Shown: positions 39,862-52,444 of the stretch, in pieces | Layout of the letters: each line of letters starts with the position of its first letter | Position numbering within the stretch: the stretch's first letter is position 1 | Assembly: GCA_902520695.1 (NCBI GenBank) | Contig: CABYOT010000001.1 | Location: 171,794 to 235,793, forward strand | Length of the DNA stretch: 64,000 nucleotides | Direction: 5' to 3' | Source of the DNA: an uncultured Pelagibacteraceae bacterium | GTDB lineage: Bacteria > Pseudomonadota > Alphaproteobacteria > Pelagibacterales > Pelagibacteraceae | Translations under genes and position numbers: made by a program | Notes under the pieces: generated by a model | What the model was told of the DNA's origin: nothing | Databases searched by the model: none | The model's input: the letters and a program-made list of their open reading frames with translations, nothing else

Positions 39862-42800
39862 TTATTGGTTTATTTGAGCTTCGGATGCTTCATCGCTTTC
39901 TTGCTCTGATAAAAATTTCTGATCGTCATCAATTGCTTTTTTATTCCAATTATTTTTAATAGAACCAGTTCCTGCAGGGACTAATCTTCCAACTATAACG
40001 TTTTCTTTTAAGCCAGTTAGTTTATCAACTTTTCCTTTAATGGCTGCATCTGTAAGAACTCTTGTTGTTTCTTGAAAAGATGCTGCAGATATAAATGACT
40101 CTGTTTGCAATGATGCCTTTGTTATTCCCATAAGAACCCTTTCGCCAACAGCCGGTTTTTTGCCTTCAGCTACTAATTCTTCATTCATTGTTTCAAATTT
40201 AATTCTATCAATTATTTCGCCTGGCAATAATTTACTATCACCTGTTTCTTTAACCTCTATTTTTTTAAGCATTTGTCTTAGGATAGTTTCAATATGTTTA
40301 TCATTAATTATTACTCCTTGTAATCTATAAACATCTTGTACTTGATTTACAAAATACTCTGTTAATTCCTCAATACCTAATATTCTTAAAATATCATGAG
40401 GCAATGGCTGTCCATCTAATAAATATTCACCTTTTTTAATTTTCTCACCTTGGTTAAAATTAATATGTTTACCCTTTGGAATTAGGTAGGTTGATGTATC
40501 GCCGTTTTCAGCTTCGATAGTTACTCTTTGTTTACCTCTTACTTCTTTACCAAAAATAACACTACCATCATTTTCTGCAATAATTGCACTATCCTTCGCT
40601 TTTCTTGCTTCAAATAATTCTGCTACTCTTGGCAATCCACCAGTGATATCTTTTGTTTTTGTCGTTTCTTTTGGTAATCTTGCGATTACATCACCAGCTG
40701 AAATTTTCGCACCATCTTTAACAGATAAAATTGAGTCTGGAACTAAATAGTATCTAGCCTCATTGTCGTCGGCTTTTTTAATAACGTTCCCTTTTGAATC
40801 TCTTAAAGTAATTCTTGGTTTTAAGTCAGTATTTTTTGATTGAGTTTTCCAATCTACAACAGCTTTTGTAGAAATTCCAGTTGCATCATCTACAGTTTCA
40901 GCAATTGAAACTCCATCAATTAAATCAACATAATTTGCAATACCATCTTTTTCTGCAATAACTGGTGTTGTGTAAGGATCCCATTCACATATTTTAGAAC
41001 CTTTTTTGACCTTTTGCTCGTTTTCAAAAAAAAGTTTAGATCCATATGGAACTTTGTAAGATGCAACTTGAAGTCCGTTATCATCTTCAATAGATATTTC
41101 AGTATTTCTACCCATAACAATTTGATTATTTTTCGAGTCTTTTATTAGATTAGTGTTAACAATTTTTAGAGTTCCCTCTGAATTAGATACTATTTGCGAA
41201 TCTTGCTTAACTGAAGCGGTTCCCCCTACGTGGAAAGTTCTCATAGTTAACTGTGTTCCAGGTTCTCCAATAGATTGTGCAGAAATCATACCTATTGCCT
41301 CACCAACATGAACCATTTTTCCTCTTGATAAATCTCTACCATACGAGGTGGCACAAACGCCTTCTTTTGATCCACAAGTCATTACTGAATATACATTTAA
41401 GCTTTTAACTCCTGCTGCATCAATTTTTTCACATGCTGCTTCATCTATCATTTCTTCTTTTTTTATAAGCACTTCTCCTGTAAGTGGATTTTTAATTTCT
41501 TTTGCAGCAACTCTACCTAATGCTCTTTCAGATAAACTTACCATAATATTTCCACCTTCCAAAACTTCAGTCAGTTTTATTGATCCACAGTTTCTGTCAC
41601 ATTTTGGTTTTGTAATAGTTAAATCTTGAGCTACATCACATAATCTTCTTGTTAAATATCCTGAGCTAGCTGTTTTAAGAGCTGTATCAGCTAAACCTTT
41701 TCTGGCTCCATGTGTTGAGTTAAAATACTCTAACGCTGTGAGACCCTCTTTAAAGTTTGATGTAATTGGAGTTTCAATAATTTCACCTGAAGGTTTGGCA
41801 ATTAAACCTCTCATTCCGGCTAGTTGTTTCATTTGTGCTGCCGATCCTCTTGCACCACTATCAGCCATCATAAATACTGAATTAATTTTAAGTCCTTCAT
41901 CTGTAACTTCTGTTGCAGAAATTCTCTTCATCATTTCGGATGCAACTCTGTCTGTACATTTAGACCAAGCATCAATAACTTTATTATACTTTTCACCTCT
42001 TGTTATCAAACCTTCAGCATATTGTCCTTCGTAATCAGCAATAAGTTTTTTAGTCTCATCAATTAATTGTTCTTTATTATCAGGTATTAAAAGATCATCT
42101 TTTCCAAATGAAATTCCAGCCTTGAATGCATGTTTAAATCCAATATCTTTTAATTTATCACAAAATATTACAGTACTTTTTTGACCAGAAAATCTAAATA
42201 CATGATCAATTACTTCAGAAACTATTTTTTTCGGAAGTAATCTATCAATTAATGAAAATTTATTATTTACATTTTTCGGAATTATGTTTGATAACAAAAA
42301 TCTTCCAGCTGTGCTTATATGTTTTTCAAACTTAGTATTTCCTTTTTCATCAACGGTTTCAAATCTAGATACTATTCTTGAATGAACTTTGATTTGACCT
42401 GTTTCTAAAGCGTGCTCAATTTCAGAAGTGTTAATAAAATATCCATCAACTTTCTCAGTTTGTACTGGAGGTTGCGATAAATAATAAATTCCAAGGATCA
42501 TATCCTGACTTGGTACTATTATAGGTTTACCGTTAGATGGACTTAGAATATTATTTGTTGACATCATCAATACCCTAGCCTCTAACTGTGCTTCTAAACT
42601 CAATGGTACATGTACTGCCATCTGATCTCCATCAAAATCAGCATTAAATGCTGCACATGTTAATGGGTGTAGTTCAATAGCATTTCCCTCAATTAATTTT
42701 GGTTCGAAAGCTTGTACACCCAATCTGTGAAGTGTCGGGGCTCTATTTAATATTACAGGATGCTCTCTTACTATTAATTCTAGGGCATCCCAAACTTCAG

Positions 42801-44028
42801 TTCTTTCTTTTTCAACTAATTTTTTTGCTTGTTTTATTGTAGATGCTAGGCCTAATTTATTTAATCTCGCATACAAAAATGGTTTGAATAACTCTAGAGC
42901 CATTTTTTTTGGTAATCCACACTCGTGTAGTTTTAAATCTGGACCTACGACAATTACTGATCTTCCAGAATAATCAACTCTTTTACCCAATAGATTTTGT
43001 CTAAATCTTCCTTGTTTTCCTTTTAGCATTTCTGCTAATGATTTAAGTGGTCTTTTTCCTGTACCTGTAATTACACGACCTCTTCTTCCATTATCAAATA
43101 GGGCATCTACAGACTCTTGTAGCATTCTTTTTTCATTTCTTACAATTATGTCAGGAGCTTTTAAATCTATTAATCTTTTTAATCTATTGTTTCTATTAAT
43201 TACTCTTCTATATAAATCATTTAAATCCGATGTAGCAAACCTTCCACCATCCAATGGCACAAGAGGTCTCAATTCAGGTGGTATTACTGGGACTGTAGTT
43301 AATATCATCCATTCTGGTTTATTTCCTGTTTCAATAAATGATTCAATTAATTTTAATCTTTTTATTGATCTTTCTTCATTAACTTTTGATTTTGTTTCTT
43401 TAATATTTTTAATTAATAGTTCTCTTTCCTCTTCTAAATTTATTGATTTAAGAATTTCTAAAATTGCTTCTGCACCAATTCCTGCTGTAAATGCCTCTTC
43501 TCCATAATCATCTTGATATTTTATTAACTCTTCTTCACCTAGTAGCTGATTTTTCTTAAGTCCTGTTAAACCTGGTTCAATAACTATAAAATTCTCAAAA
43601 TATAAAACTCTCTCTACTTCTTTCAATTTCATATCAACAACTAATGAAATTCTACTTGGCAAAGACTTTAAAAACCAAATATGAGCAACTGGGGTAGCTA
43701 AATTAATATGACCCATTCTTTCTCTTCTTACGTTTGATTTTGTAACCTCTACACCACATTTTTCGCAAATAATTCCTCTGAATTTCATTCTTTTATATTT
43801 TCCACATAAACACTCGTAATCCTTTATAGGACCGAATATTCTTGCGCAGAAAAGTCCATCCTTTTCTGGTCTAAAAGTTCTATAATTAATTGTCTCTGGC
43901 TTTTTGATTTCACCAAATGTCCATGATTTTATTTTTTCAGGACTAGCTAAAGTAATTTTAATACTATTAAAGTTTTGTGCTTCAGAAATCTCTGAAGATT
44001 TAAATAGATCTGATAACTCTTTACTCAT
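39862..44028 (-). CDS. rpoC: RNA polymerase beta' subunit
   Basis: Catalytic subunit (1388 aa). The Mg2+ site [16 protein letters not shown] is intact. The N-terminal zinc ribbon [20 protein letters not shown] and the second zinc set (CDRNCGSIK with [10 protein letters not shown]) are present, and the trigger-loop region [19 protein letters not shown] is normal. It follows rpoB after 4 bp. Confidence 0.99.
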   Translation of the reverse strand: MSKELSDLFKSSEISEAQNFNSIKITLASPEKIKSWTFGEIKKPETINYRTFRPEKDGLFCARIFGPIKDYECLCGKYKRMKFRGIICEKCGVEVTKSNVRRERMGHINLATPVAHIWFLKSLPSRISLVVDMKLKEVERVLYFENFIVIEPGLTGLKKNQLLGEEELIKYQDDYGEEAFTAGIGAEAILEILKSINLEEERELLIKNIKETKSKVNEERSIKRLKLIESFIETGNKPEWMILTTVPVIPPELRPLVPLDGGRFATSDLNDLYRRVINRNNRLKRLIDLKAPDIIVRNEKRMLQESVDALFDNGRRGRVITGTGKRPLKSLAEMLKGKQGRFRQNLLGKRVDYSGRSVIVVGPDLKLHECGLPKKMALELFKPFLYARLNKLGLASTIKQAKKLVEKERTEVWDALELIVREHPVILNRAPTLHRLGVQAFEPKLIEGNAIELHPLTCAAFNADFDGDQMAVHVPLSLEAQLEARVLMMSTNNILSPSNGKPIIVPSQDMILGIYYLSQPPVQTEKVDGYFINTSEIEHALETGQIKVHSRIVSRFETVDEKGNTKFEKHISTAGRFLLSNIIPKNVNNKFSLIDRLLPKKIVSEVIDHVFRFSGQKSTVIFCDKLKDIGFKHAFKAGISFGKDDLLIPDNKEQLIDETKKLIADYEGQYAEGLITRGEKYNKVIDAWSKCTDRVASEMMKRISATEVTDEGLKINSVFMMADSGARGSAAQMKQLAGMRGLIAKPSGEIIETPITSNFKEGLTALEYFNSTHGARKGLADTALKTASSGYLTRRLCDVAQDLTITKPKCDRNCGSIKLTEVLEGGNIMVSLSERALGRVAAKEIKNPLTGEVLIKKEEMIDEAACEKIDAAGVKSLNVYSVMTCGSKEGVCATSYGRDLSRGKMVHVGEAIGMISAQSIGEPGTQLTMRTFHVGGTASVKQDSQIVSNSEGTLKIVNTNLIKDSKNNQIVMGRNTEISIEDDNGLQVASYKVPYGSKLFFENEQKVKKGSKICEWDPYTTPVIAEKDGIANYVDLIDGVSIAETVDDATGISTKAVVDWKTQSKNTDLKPRITLRDSKGNVIKKADDNEARYYLVPDSILSVKDGAKISAGDVIARLPKETTKTKDITGGLPRVAELFEARKAKDSAIIAENDGSVIFGKEVRGKQRVTIEAENGDTSTYLIPKGKHINFNQGEKIKKGEYLLDGQPLPHDILRILGIEELTEYFVNQVQDVYRLQGVIINDKHIETILRQMLKKIEVKETGDSKLLPGEIIDRIKFETMNEELVAEGKKPAVGERVLMGITKASLQTESFISAASFQETTRVLTDAAIKGKVDKLTGLKENVIVGRLVPAGTGSIKNNWNKKAIDDDQKFLSEQESDEASEAQINQ

Positions 44029-44032
44029 ATTT

Positions 44033-47000
44033 TTAATTTAACTCCACATTTAATGCTAATGACTTAATTTCTTTTACTAATACATTGAATGACTCTGGTA
44101 TTCCGGACTCAAAATTTTCCTCACCTTTTACAATTGTTTCGTAAACTTTGACTCTTCCTGCAACATCATCTGATTTTACAGTTAGTATTTCTTGTAATGT
44201 ATATGATGCACCATACGCCTCTAAAGCCCAAACCTCCATTTCTCCAAATCTTTGTCCACCTAATTGAGCTTTTCCTCCGAGAGGTTGTTGCGTAACAAGG
44301 CTGTATGGACCAGTTGATCTTGCGTGTATTTTATCCTCCACTAAATGGTGAAGTTTGAGCATATAAATAATTCCAACTGTAACAGGTCTATCAAATTTTT
44401 CTCCTGTTCTTCCATCCCAGAGTGTAGTTTGACCTGAGTTAGGTAATTTTGCTAAATCCAACATATTAGTCACATCTTTTTCTTTGGCGCCATCGAAAAC
44501 TGGTGTTGAGATTGGAACACCATTTTGAATATTTTGACACAAATCTTTAAATTCAGTGTTTGTCAATGTGTCGATATTTTCAGAATAAACCTCATCGCCA
44601 TAAACTGATTTTAAAAATTTTGTTATTTTTTCTTCTTTTTCAATTTTCTTTTGGTTTTGGTTTACTAAATTTGTTAATTGCTCTCCTAGTTCTTTACATG
44701 ACCAGCCTAAATGAGTTTCTAATATTTGACCTACATTCATCCTACTCGGTACTCCAAGTGGATTTAAAACAATATCAACTGGTTTACCATTTTCTCTGTA
44801 TGGCATATCTTCCACTGGTACTATTTTACTGACAACACCTTTGTTTCCATGCCTCCCAGACATTTTATCACCAGGTCTTAATCTTCTTTTTATGGCTACG
44901 AAAACTTTCACCATTTTCATAACGCTTGGTAAAAGATCATCTCCCTGTCTTATTTTGAGAACTTTATCTTCAAATCTATCTTGAATATCCTTTTTTGCAT
45001 TCTCGTACTGTGATCTTAGTTGATGTAAAGCTTCAGTTTTTTTTGTATCATCAACTGTTATTTTAAATAAATCTGATACTGAAAGATCAAAAATAATTTC
45101 TTCATTTAAGGTTAAGCCTAAATCATAATTTTTTATCTTTTTAGATAATTTAGTATTAGTCAATATAGACGATGCTCTTTGTTTAATACTTCTCTCTAAA
45201 ATTTCTTCTTCTACATTCTTATCTTGTTGTACACTTTCAATTTCAGCTCTTTCAATTGTTATTGACCTCTCATCTTTTTCAATTCCATGTCTATTAAATA
45301 CTCTAACGTCAACGACAATTCCTCCACTTCCACTAGGCATTTTAAGAGAAGTATCTGTTACATCTATTGCTTTTTCTCCAAATATTGATCTTAGAAGTTT
45401 CTCTTCTGGACCTGATGCAGAGTCTCCCTTGGGAGTCACTTTCCCGACTAGTATATCGCCTGGCTTTACTTCTGCCCCAATATATACAACTCCTGACTCA
45501 TCAAGATTTTTAAGTGCTTCTTCATTTATGTTTGGAATATCTCTTGTTATATCCTCTTCACCTAACTTTGTATCTCTAGCCATAACCTCATATTCTTCTA
45601 TATGTATGGAAGTAAATACATCATCTGTTACACATCTCTCAGAAATTAAAATAGAATCTTCAAAGTTGTATCCCTGCCATGGCATAAATGCTACGGTAAC
45701 GTTCTTACCTAGTGCTAGTTCACCAGTCTTTGTTGATGGTCCATCAGCAATTATATCGCCAGATCTTACTTTATCACCTACTCTGACAAGTGGTTTTTGG
45801 TTGATACACGTGTTTTGATTTGATCTTTTAAACTTTTGTAAATTATATATATCAACGCCAGACTTTGAATAATCTTTTTCACTTGATGCCTTAATTACAA
45901 TTCTTTTACCATCAATTTTATCTACAATACCATCCCTTTTTGCAACTATTGTAACTCCAGAGTCTAAAGCCACATCACTTTCAATTCCTGTACCAACTAA
46001 TGGTGCCTCTGGTTTTAATAGTGGAACTGCTTGTCTCATCATATTAGATCCCATCAAAGCTCTGTTTGCATCATCATTTTCTAAAAATGGAATTAAAGAA
46101 GCTGCAACTGAGACAAGTTGTTTAGGTGAAACATCAATATAATCAATATTCTCAGGTTTGGATAAAATAAAATCTAAATTTGCTCTGCTTGAAACTAACT
46201 CTTCAACAAATCTTCCATTTTTATCTAAAACCGAGTTTGCTTGAGCAATTGTAAATTTAGTCTCTTCCATTGCTGAAAGGTATTCAATTTTATCTTGAAC
46301 AACTCCATTCTCTACTTTTTTATAAGGGCTCTCTATGAAACCATATTTATTAATTTTTGAATATGTTGAAAGACTATTTATTAATCCAATGTTTGGACCT
46401 TCAGGTGTTTCAATTGGACATATTCTTCCATAATGTGTTGGATGTACATCTCTTACCTCAAAACCTGCTCTTTCTCTTGTAAGTCCTCCTGGACCTAATG
46501 CAGAAACTCTTCTTTTGTGTGTTATCTCTGATAATGGATTTGTTTGGTCCATGAATTGTGAAAGTTGTGAGGTAGCAAAAAAGTCTTTTAATGAAATAGT
46601 AAGAGGTTTCGCATTTATTAAGTCTTGAGGCATTGCAGACTCTACATCTAATGTTGTCATTTTTTCCTTAATTGCTCTTTCCATTCTATAGACGCCAATA
46701 CGTGCTTGGTTCTCAACAAGTTCTCCAACAGACCTTACTCTTCTATTGCCTAAATGGTCAATATCATCAACTTCATCCTTGCCATCTCTAAGATCTAACA
46801 TTTTTTTTATTATAGCCAAAATATCGTCATTTCTTAAAATAGTAATTTTATCTGAACAACTCAGATCAAGTCGAGAGTTCATTTTTACTCTACCAACATC
46901 TGATAAATCGTATCTATCAGAACTAAAAAATAAATTATTAAATATTTGGGTTGCTATTTCAATTGTTGGAGGTTCTCCTGGTCTTAAAATTTTATAAATT

Positions 47001-48115
47001 TCAGTTATAGCATCATTTTTATTTTCATTTTTGTCATTTAAAATAGTTTGTAGTAGGTAGGGACCTTTTGATATTGAATTTGTTTTTGAAACATTAACTA
47101 CACTATAATTATTTTCTATAAATTTATTAATTATAGTTTCATTTAACTCAGTTCCAATTTTAAAAATATCTTCACCGATAGTAACGTCTTCGTGTAAAAA
47201 ATTTCCATACAATGCTTCATTAGATACTAAAATTTCTTTTAAACCATCATTTTGTAGCTTTTTTGCATTTAAAAAATTGATTTGCTCACCTATTTTTACT
47301 AAAACTTTGTTAGATTTTGCATCTATAATTTCCTCTGAAAAATTTTTCGCTTTGTAGTTTTCAGGGTCAAATTTGCTTTTCCACTTCTTTAAATTTTTAT
47401 CGTAGGTAAAAGTTTCTTTTTCATAAAACTCATTAACAATATCAGATTTAGAGAAACCCAGTGCTTGTAACAATGTTGAAACAAATATTTTTTTTTTTCT
47501 ATCTATTCTAAAATATAAAAAGTCTTTTACATCGTACTCAAAATCTAGCCAAGATCCTCTATTTGGGATTACTCTGCAATTAAATAAAAGTTTACCACTG
47601 GCATGAGATTTTCCTTTATCATGATCAAAAAATACTCCTGGACTTCTATGCATTTGGTTAACAACAACTCTTTGAACACCGTTTGTTATAAAGGTTCCAC
47701 TATTTGTCATCATTGGAACTTCACCCATATAAACTTCTTGTTCTTTCGCTGATAATATATCTTTGGTATTGTTTTCTTGATCTATATCATAGACAACTAA
47801 TCTTAATGTGCATTTTAGTGCAGCTGAATAAGTAAGGCCTCTTGTTATACATTCATCAACATCAAATTTTGGTTTCTCGAGTCTGTAAGAAATATATTCA
47901 AGTGTAGCTTTGTCATTTAAATCTTCTATTGGAAAAATACTTTTAAATACCCTATGAAAACCTTTTACCAAATGCTGTTCCACATCACTTTTAAATTCAG
48001 TTAATTCTTTATATGAATTTTTTTGAACTTCTATTAAATTTGGAATTGATAAACTTTCTTTAAGTTTACCAAAACTTTTCCTAATATTTTTTTTCTTAGT
48101 AAAAGATAATTGCAT
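44033..48115 (-). CDS. rpoB: RNA polymerase beta subunit
   Basis: Second-largest polymerase subunit (1360 aa). The rifampicin-binding segment [20 protein letters not shown] then [13 protein letters not shown] is wild-type-like, and [19 protein letters not shown] with [19 protein letters not shown] is canonical. A perfect hairpin ends nine bases before its start codon (separate entry). Confidence 0.99.
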   Translation of the reverse strand: MQLSFTKKKNIRKSFGKLKESLSIPNLIEVQKNSYKELTEFKSDVEQHLVKGFHRVFKSIFPIEDLNDKATLEYISYRLEKPKFDVDECITRGLTYSAALKCTLRLVVYDIDQENNTKDILSAKEQEVYMGEVPMMTNSGTFITNGVQRVVVNQMHRSPGVFFDHDKGKSHASGKLLFNCRVIPNRGSWLDFEYDVKDFLYFRIDRKKKIFVSTLLQALGFSKSDIVNEFYEKETFTYDKNLKKWKSKFDPENYKAKNFSEEIIDAKSNKVLVKIGEQINFLNAKKLQNDGLKEILVSNEALYGNFLHEDVTIGEDIFKIGTELNETIINKFIENNYSVVNVSKTNSISKGPYLLQTILNDKNENKNDAITEIYKILRPGEPPTIEIATQIFNNLFFSSDRYDLSDVGRVKMNSRLDLSCSDKITILRNDDILAIIKKMLDLRDGKDEVDDIDHLGNRRVRSVGELVENQARIGVYRMERAIKEKMTTLDVESAMPQDLINAKPLTISLKDFFATSQLSQFMDQTNPLSEITHKRRVSALGPGGLTRERAGFEVRDVHPTHYGRICPIETPEGPNIGLINSLSTYSKINKYGFIESPYKKVENGVVQDKIEYLSAMEETKFTIAQANSVLDKNGRFVEELVSSRANLDFILSKPENIDYIDVSPKQLVSVAASLIPFLENDDANRALMGSNMMRQAVPLLKPEAPLVGTGIESDVALDSGVTIVAKRDGIVDKIDGKRIVIKASSEKDYSKSGVDIYNLQKFKRSNQNTCINQKPLVRVGDKVRSGDIIADGPSTKTGELALGKNVTVAFMPWQGYNFEDSILISERCVTDDVFTSIHIEEYEVMARDTKLGEEDITRDIPNINEEALKNLDESGVVYIGAEVKPGDILVGKVTPKGDSASGPEEKLLRSIFGEKAIDVTDTSLKMPSGSGGIVVDVRVFNRHGIEKDERSITIERAEIESVQQDKNVEEEILERSIKQRASSILTNTKLSKKIKNYDLGLTLNEEIIFDLSVSDLFKITVDDTKKTEALHQLRSQYENAKKDIQDRFEDKVLKIRQGDDLLPSVMKMVKVFVAIKRRLRPGDKMSGRHGNKGVVSKIVPVEDMPYRENGKPVDIVLNPLGVPSRMNVGQILETHLGWSCKELGEQLTNLVNQNQKKIEKEEKITKFLKSVYGDEVYSENIDTLTNTEFKDLCQNIQNGVPISTPVFDGAKEKDVTNMLDLAKLPNSGQTTLWDGRTGEKFDRPVTVGIIYMLKLHHLVEDKIHARSTGPYSLVTQQPLGGKAQLGGQRFGEMEVWALEAYGASYTLQEILTVKSDDVAGRVKVYETIVKGEENFESGIPESFNVLVKEIKSLALNVELN

Positions 48116-48123
48116 ATGCAGAT

Positions 48124-48147
48124 ATTACTGAATTTTATTTCAGTAAT
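48124..48147 (-). promoter_or_regulatory. Hairpin in the rplL-rpoB spacer
   Basis: Within the 53-bp gap a perfect 9-bp inverted repeat, ATTACTGAA / TTCAGTAAT with a 6-nt loop, lies 9 nt upstream of the rpoB ATG. It has no T-run. In E. coli this spacer holds an attenuator and an RNase III site that set rpoBC below rplJL; a similar role here is inference. Confidence 0.5.
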
Positions 48148-48168
48148 TAAATTCTTTCTAGTTAATGT

Positions 48169-48540
48169 TTACTTAAGTTCTACTGTTGCGCCTGCTGCTT
48201 CTAACTTAGCTTTAATTTCTTCAGCATCTTTTTTATTAACACCTGTTTTGACTTCTTTAGGTGCGCCCTCAACTAAATCTTTAGCTTCTTTTAATCCTAA
48301 TTCTGTAACTGCTCTAACTTCTTTTATAACATTAATTTTTTTATCTCCTGCAGCAGTTAGCATAACTGTAAATTCATCTTTATCTTCTGCTGGAGCATCT
48401 CCTGATCCTGCAACTGGCGCAGCAGCAACTGCTGCTGCAGCTGACACTCCCCATTTTTCCTCTAATTGTTTTGAAAGCTCCGCTGCTTCTACAACAGTTA
48501 AGCTTGATAAATCCTCTATAATTTTATTTAAGTCAGCCAT
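48169..48540 (-). CDS. rplL: 50S ribosomal protein L7/L12
   Basis: bL12 stalk protein (123 aa). N-terminal dimerisation helix pair, an Ala/Pro-rich hinge around [15 protein letters not shown], and the factor-binding C domain with [20 protein letters not shown] and [12 protein letters not shown]. 23 bp after rplJ. Confidence 0.98.
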   Translation of the reverse strand: MADLNKIIEDLSSLTVVEAAELSKQLEEKWGVSAAAAVAAAPVAGSGDAPAEDKDEFTVMLTAAGDKKINVIKEVRAVTELGLKEAKDLVEGAPKEVKTGVNKKDAEEIKAKLEAAGATVELK

Positions 48541-48563
48541 AATAATATAATATTTGTCCCTAG

Positions 48564-49073
48564 TTATTTTTTTGATTTTTCGAGCGCTAAAATAGCGATT
48601 TTTGACGCTGGTGCAAGTAAAATACTTGCTATTTTTTGAGCTGGAGACCTTAAAATACCTACTATTTTAGCTCTTGCCTCATCTAACGAGGGGAGTGTTG
48701 CTACATTATTGACACCCGCTACATCCAAAATATCAGCCCCCATGATTCCACCTAGAATTTTTAAATTTTGGTTTTCTTTTGAAAATTTAGTTAGAATTTT
48801 TGCTGATGTAATTGCATCCTTTGATAGAGCTACAGCTGTTGGGCCATTGAATAGAACAGATAGATCTTTACATTTAGTTTTTTCTAAAGCTAATTTAGTA
48901 ATTCTATTATTAGTTATTTTAAACTTGATACCATGATCACGCATTCGTTTTCTAAGATCATCAAGTTGTGAAACTGTTAAACCTTGATAATGTGTCACTA
49001 TCACAGCCTCAGATTTATCAAATTGAGATGACATCTCGTCTATATAAATCTTTTTTTGTTCTTTGTTCATCAT
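48564..49073 (-). CDS. rplJ: 50S ribosomal protein L10
   Basis: uL10 (169 aa, or 168 if the second of two adjacent ATGs is used). [20 protein letters not shown] and [14 protein letters not shown] are typical. Only 2 bp separate it from rplA, so the L10 leader mRNA that L10 binds in enterobacteria has no space here. Confidence 0.97.
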   Translation of the reverse strand: MMNKEQKKIYIDEMSSQFDKSEAVIVTHYQGLTVSQLDDLRKRMRDHGIKFKITNNRITKLALEKTKCKDLSVLFNGPTAVALSKDAITSAKILTKFSKENQNLKILGGIMGADILDVAGVNNVATLPSLDEARAKIVGILRSPAQKIASILLAPASKIAILALEKSKK

Positions 49074-49075
49074 AT

Positions 49076-49765
49076 CTAGATACTCTTACCCATTTTTATT
49101 TTATATGATACACCCATACTAGACGTTATAAAGACTTGTTTAACAAGATCTCCCTTAACTGTTAAATTTGATTTTTCCTTTTCTAAAGCTTCAATAATTG
49201 CATTGTAATTTTTTATTAATTTTTCATCGCTAAACGATTTTTTTCCAATACTTAATCCGATATTTCCATCTTTATCATTTCTTATTTCAACTTGACCTGC
49301 TTTTGCATCACTAACAGCTTTTTTAATATCGCTTGTAACAGTGCCTAATTTTGGATTTGGCATCAAACCTTTTGGACCCAATACTTTACCTAATTTTGAG
49401 AGTTTAATCATCATTGAGGGTGTACAAATCAGTTTTTCAAAATTTAATTCACCGTTTTTTATTTTTTCAATAAGTTCATCTCCTCCAACAACATCCGCGC
49501 TTGACTCTTTTGCCTCCTGCAATTTTGACTCCTCACAAACCACAGCAACTTTAATTGATTTTCCTGATCCACCAGGTAGATTTACAACCGTTCTTAAACT
49601 TACTTCACTCTTTTTTTGCTTGTTATTAATTCTAAAATTTAGGTCGATTGACTCATCGAATTTTGTAGTACAATTTTTTTTAACTAAACTCAACATTTTA
49701 TCTATTGAATCTGAAGTTAAATCTTTTGTTTTTTGTGGTAATTTTTTATACCGTTTAGATTTCAT
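49076..49765 (-). CDS. rplA: 50S ribosomal protein L1
   Basis: uL1 (229 aa), L1 stalk. The signature SKLGKVLGPKGLMPNPKLGT is present, with VVNLPGGSGKSIKVAVVCE in the first half. One-base overlap with rplK. Confidence 0.98.
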   Translation of the reverse strand: MKSKRYKKLPQKTKDLTSDSIDKMLSLVKKNCTTKFDESIDLNFRINNKQKKSEVSLRTVVNLPGGSGKSIKVAVVCEESKLQEAKESSADVVGGDELIEKIKNGELNFEKLICTPSMMIKLSKLGKVLGPKGLMPNPKLGTVTSDIKKAVSDAKAGQVEIRNDKDGNIGLSIGKKSFSDEKLIKNYNAIIEALEKEKSNLTVKGDLVKQVFITSSMGVSYKIKMGKSI

Positions 49766-50193
49766 TATTCTTTAACCTCTATACCCATTGATTTTGCAGA
49801 TCCAGCTATAATTTTTGCTGCTTCATCTAAATCGTGTGCATTTAAATCTTCCATTTTTTTTTCAGCAATATCTTTAAGTTGCTGCTTTGTTATTGAGCCT
49901 ACAATACTTCTTCCGGGCTCTTTGGATCCACTTTTTAATTTCATAGCTTCTTTTATAAAATGAGATGCTGGTGGAGATTTTATTACAAAATCAAATTTTT
50001 TGTCTTTATAAACCGTAATTATAACTGGTACTGGTTTACCTGCAAATGCTTTTGTTTTGTCATTGAATGCTTTACAAAATTCCATTATATTTATACCTCT
50101 TTGACCTAGCGCAGGTCCAACTGGTGGAGCAGGATTAGCTTGTCCACCCTTTATCTGTAATTTAACATATCCACTTATTTCTTTTTTTGCCAT
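49765..50193 (-). CDS. rplK: 50S ribosomal protein L11
   Basis: uL11 (142 aa), GTPase-associated centre. [20 protein letters not shown] and [20 protein letters not shown] are diagnostic, ending with [10 protein letters not shown]. One-base overlap with nusG. Confidence 0.98.
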   Translation of the reverse strand: MAKKEISGYVKLQIKGGQANPAPPVGPALGQRGINIMEFCKAFNDKTKAFAGKPVPVIITVYKDKKFDFVIKSPPASHFIKEAMKLKSGSKEPGRSIVGSITKQQLKDIAEKKMEDLNAHDLDEAAKIIAGSAKSMGIEVKE

Positions 50194-50723
50194 TAGCTTG
50201 CCTTCTCTACTTGATTATATTCTAAATCTACTGGAGTTGGTCTTCCAAATATCGAAACTGATACTTTTAATCTAAGTTTATCCTCATCTATCTCCTCAAC
50301 TAAACCATTAAAAGACGCAAAAGGTCCATCAATAACCTGCACCTTCTCTCCAACGCTATATTCTACACCAGACTTTGGTTGAGCAACTCCGTCTTTTATT
50401 TCACCTAGAATTTTTTCAATCTCTTTGTCAGAAACAGGTATTGGAACACCTTTAGACCCAAGAAAACCACTTACTTTTTTTAAGTTCTTTATCATATGGT
50501 ATATCCCATTGTTCATCTCGCTTTTTATAAGAATATATCCAGGAAAATACTTTTTTTTTCTTTGAACTCTTTTTCCTCTCTTAACTTCTGTAACATCATG
50601 AGTGGGAACGATAATTTCTTCAAATTTATCTGCAATCTTTGCTTTCTCTGCTTCCTCTTTAATTAGTTGAGCTACTTTATTTTCAAAACTTGAATGGGAT
50701 TGTACAATATACCAGTTTTTCAT
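50193..50723 (-). CDS. nusG: Transcription antitermination protein NusG
   Basis: Processivity and Rho-coupling factor (176 aa). [20 protein letters not shown] opens the NGN domain, [16 protein letters not shown] follows, and the KOW domain has [20 protein letters not shown]. Standard secE-nusG-rplK order with one-base overlaps. Confidence 0.98.
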   Translation of the reverse strand: MKNWYIVQSHSSFENKVAQLIKEEAEKAKIADKFEEIIVPTHDVTEVKRGKRVQRKKKYFPGYILIKSEMNNGIYHMIKNLKKVSGFLGSKGVPIPVSDKEIEKILGEIKDGVAQPKSGVEYSVGEKVQVIDGPFASFNGLVEEIDEDKLRLKVSVSIFGRPTPVDLEYNQVEKAS

Positions 50724-50914
50724 TATATGCTCACCTTAAGAATAATATCTAGAAAAAACTTTAATATTTGATCTAACAATAAGAAGAATAGAGAAGCCAA
50801 CACTGCCATAGCAAAAACCATAAGAGCACCTTGAACTGTCTCCTTTGCTGTGGGCCAGGTTACCTTAAAAGCCTCTTGTTTGACATCCTGAATAAATTTT
50901 AAAGGGTTCTTCAT
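50723..50914 (-). CDS. secE: Protein translocase subunit SecE
   Basis: Minimal one-helix SecE (63 aa). NPLKFIQDVKQEAFKVTWPT is the amphipathic segment with the conserved WPT, and VFAMAVLASLFFLLLDQILK is the transmembrane helix. It partners SecY encoded at 26.8 kb. Located between tRNA-Trp and nusG as in many bacteria. Confidence 0.97.
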   Translation of the reverse strand: MKNPLKFIQDVKQEAFKVTWPTAKETVQGALMVFAMAVLASLFFLLLDQILKFFLDIILKVSI

Positions 50915-50929
50915 AATAAAATTCTAATA

Positions 50930-51005
50930 TGGCAGGAGCGAAGGGAATCGAACCCCCAACCTCCGGTTTTGGAGACCGGCGCTCTACCAATTGAGCTACA
51001 CTCCT
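50930..51005 (-). tRNA. tRNA-Trp (anticodon CCA)
   Basis: Minus-strand cloverleaf with acceptor AGGAGTG / CGCTCCT, D arm with TAGCTCAATTGGTAGAGC, anticodon loop CTCCAAA closed by CCGGT/ACCGG, T loop GTTCGATTC, discriminator G and encoded CCA (50932-50930). It lies between tuf and secE in the common tuf-trnW-secE order. Confidence 0.97.
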
Positions 51006-51012
51006 ATCGAGT

Positions 51013-52203
51013 TTACTCTATAATCTTAGTTACTACTCCAGCTCCTACTGTTCTACCACCTTCTCTAATTGCAAAGTTTAGTTTTTCATCCATTGCAATT
51101 GGTGTAATTAATTTTACTGTAAACTTAGCATCATCACCTGGCATAACCATTTCTGTACCTGATGGTAATTCAACTTCTCCTGTAACGTCTGTGGTTCTAA
51201 AGTAAAATTGAGGCCTGTATTTAGTAAAGAATGGTGTATGTCTACCCCCTTCCTCTTTTTTCAATACATATGCTTGAGCTTCAAATTTAGTATGTGGTTT
51301 AATAGATCCAGGCTTACATAGAACTTGTCCTCTTTCAACATCAGTTCTCTCAACACCTCTTAAAAGAGCTCCAATGTTGTCACCGGCTTCACCTGAGTCT
51401 AGAAGTTTTCTAAACATTTCTACCCCAGTACAAACTGATTTTTTTGTTTCTCTTATACCAACTATTTCTATTTCTTCTCCAGTTTTAATAACACCAGATT
51501 CTACTCTCCCTGTTACAACTGTTCCTCTACCCGAAATTGAAAATACATCTTCAACTGGCATTAAGAAATCTTTATCCTTAGGTCTATCTGGTTGTGGAAT
51601 AAACTCATCAACAGCTTTCATTAATTCCATGATAGAATTTTTACCTATTTCATCATTTTTTCCTTCAACAGCAGCTAAAGCTGAGCCCTTAATGATTGGA
51701 GTTTTGTCACCTGGAAATTTATAAGATGTTAATAAATCTTTAATTTCCTCTTCAACCAAATCTATCATTTCTTTATCATCAACTTGGTCTACTTTATTTA
51801 AATACACAACGATTGCTGGAACACCCACTTGTCGAGCAAGAAGGATATGTTCTCTTGTTTGAGGCATTGGACCATCTGCTGCATTTACAACTAAAATTGC
51901 ACCATCCATTTGTGCAGCACCAGTAATCATATTTTTTACATAATCAGCATGACCTGGACAATCTACATGAGCGTAATGTCTTTTTTCTGTTTCGTATTCA
52001 ACATGAGCTGTTGATATTGTTATACCTCTTTCCTTTTCTTCAGGAGCTTTATCAATTTGGTCATAAGCAGTAAATTGTGCCCCACCTGACTCTGCTAAAA
52101 CTTTTGTTATCGCAGCTGTTAATGTTGTTTTACCATGGTCAACATGGCCTATGGTTCCAATATTACAGTGCGGTTTATTTCTTACAAACTTTTCTTTTGA
52201 CAT
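51013..52203 (-). CDS. tuf: Elongation factor Tu
   Basis: Delivers aminoacyl-tRNA to the ribosome (396 aa). G1 [18 protein letters not shown], effector [13 protein letters not shown]3 [12 protein letters not shown] and G4 NKVD are intact. It is the only tuf in the window and sits between tRNA-Gly and tRNA-Trp, not in the str cluster after fusA. Confidence 0.98.
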   Translation of the reverse strand: MSKEKFVRNKPHCNIGTIGHVDHGKTTLTAAITKVLAESGGAQFTAYDQIDKAPEEKERGITISTAHVEYETEKRHYAHVDCPGHADYVKNMITGAAQMDGAILVVNAADGPMPQTREHILLARQVGVPAIVVYLNKVDQVDDKEMIDLVEEEIKDLLTSYKFPGDKTPIIKGSALAAVEGKNDEIGKNSIMELMKAVDEFIPQPDRPKDKDFLMPVEDVFSISGRGTVVTGRVESGVIKTGEEIEIVGIRETKKSVCTGVEMFRKLLDSGEAGDNIGALLRGVERTDVERGQVLCKPGSIKPHTKFEAQAYVLKKEEGGRHTPFFTKYRPQFYFRTTDVTGEVELPSGTEMVMPGDDAKFTVKLITPIAMDEKLNFAIREGGRTVGAGVVTKIIE

Positions 52204-52242
52204 TACTTTTTTACCTCTTTTTCTTTTTTTACATTTTAATTT

Positions 52243-52316
52243 TGGAGCGGGTAAAGGGAATCGAACCCTTACATCCAGCTTGGAAGGCTAGCGTTCTACC
52301 ATTGAACTACACCCGC
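52243..52316 (-). tRNA. tRNA-Gly (anticodon TCC)
   Basis: Minus-strand cloverleaf: acceptor GCGGGTG / TACCCGC, D arm TAGTTCAATGGTAGAAC, anticodon loop CTTCCAA, T loop GTTCGATTC, discriminator T, encoded CCA at 52245-52243. Placed 39 bp upstream of tuf as in the ancestral tyrU-glyT-tufB arrangement. Confidence 0.96.
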
Positions 52317-52358
52317 ATCACCCAAGTATACTCCTTAATTGTACAAATATTTATTGAA

Positions 52359-52444
<86 letters not shown>

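Noticed and set aside
48110..48550. Ser/Ala-rich plus-strand ORF over rplL
   Set aside because: Complementary-strand shadow of the alanine-rich hinge of L7/L12.
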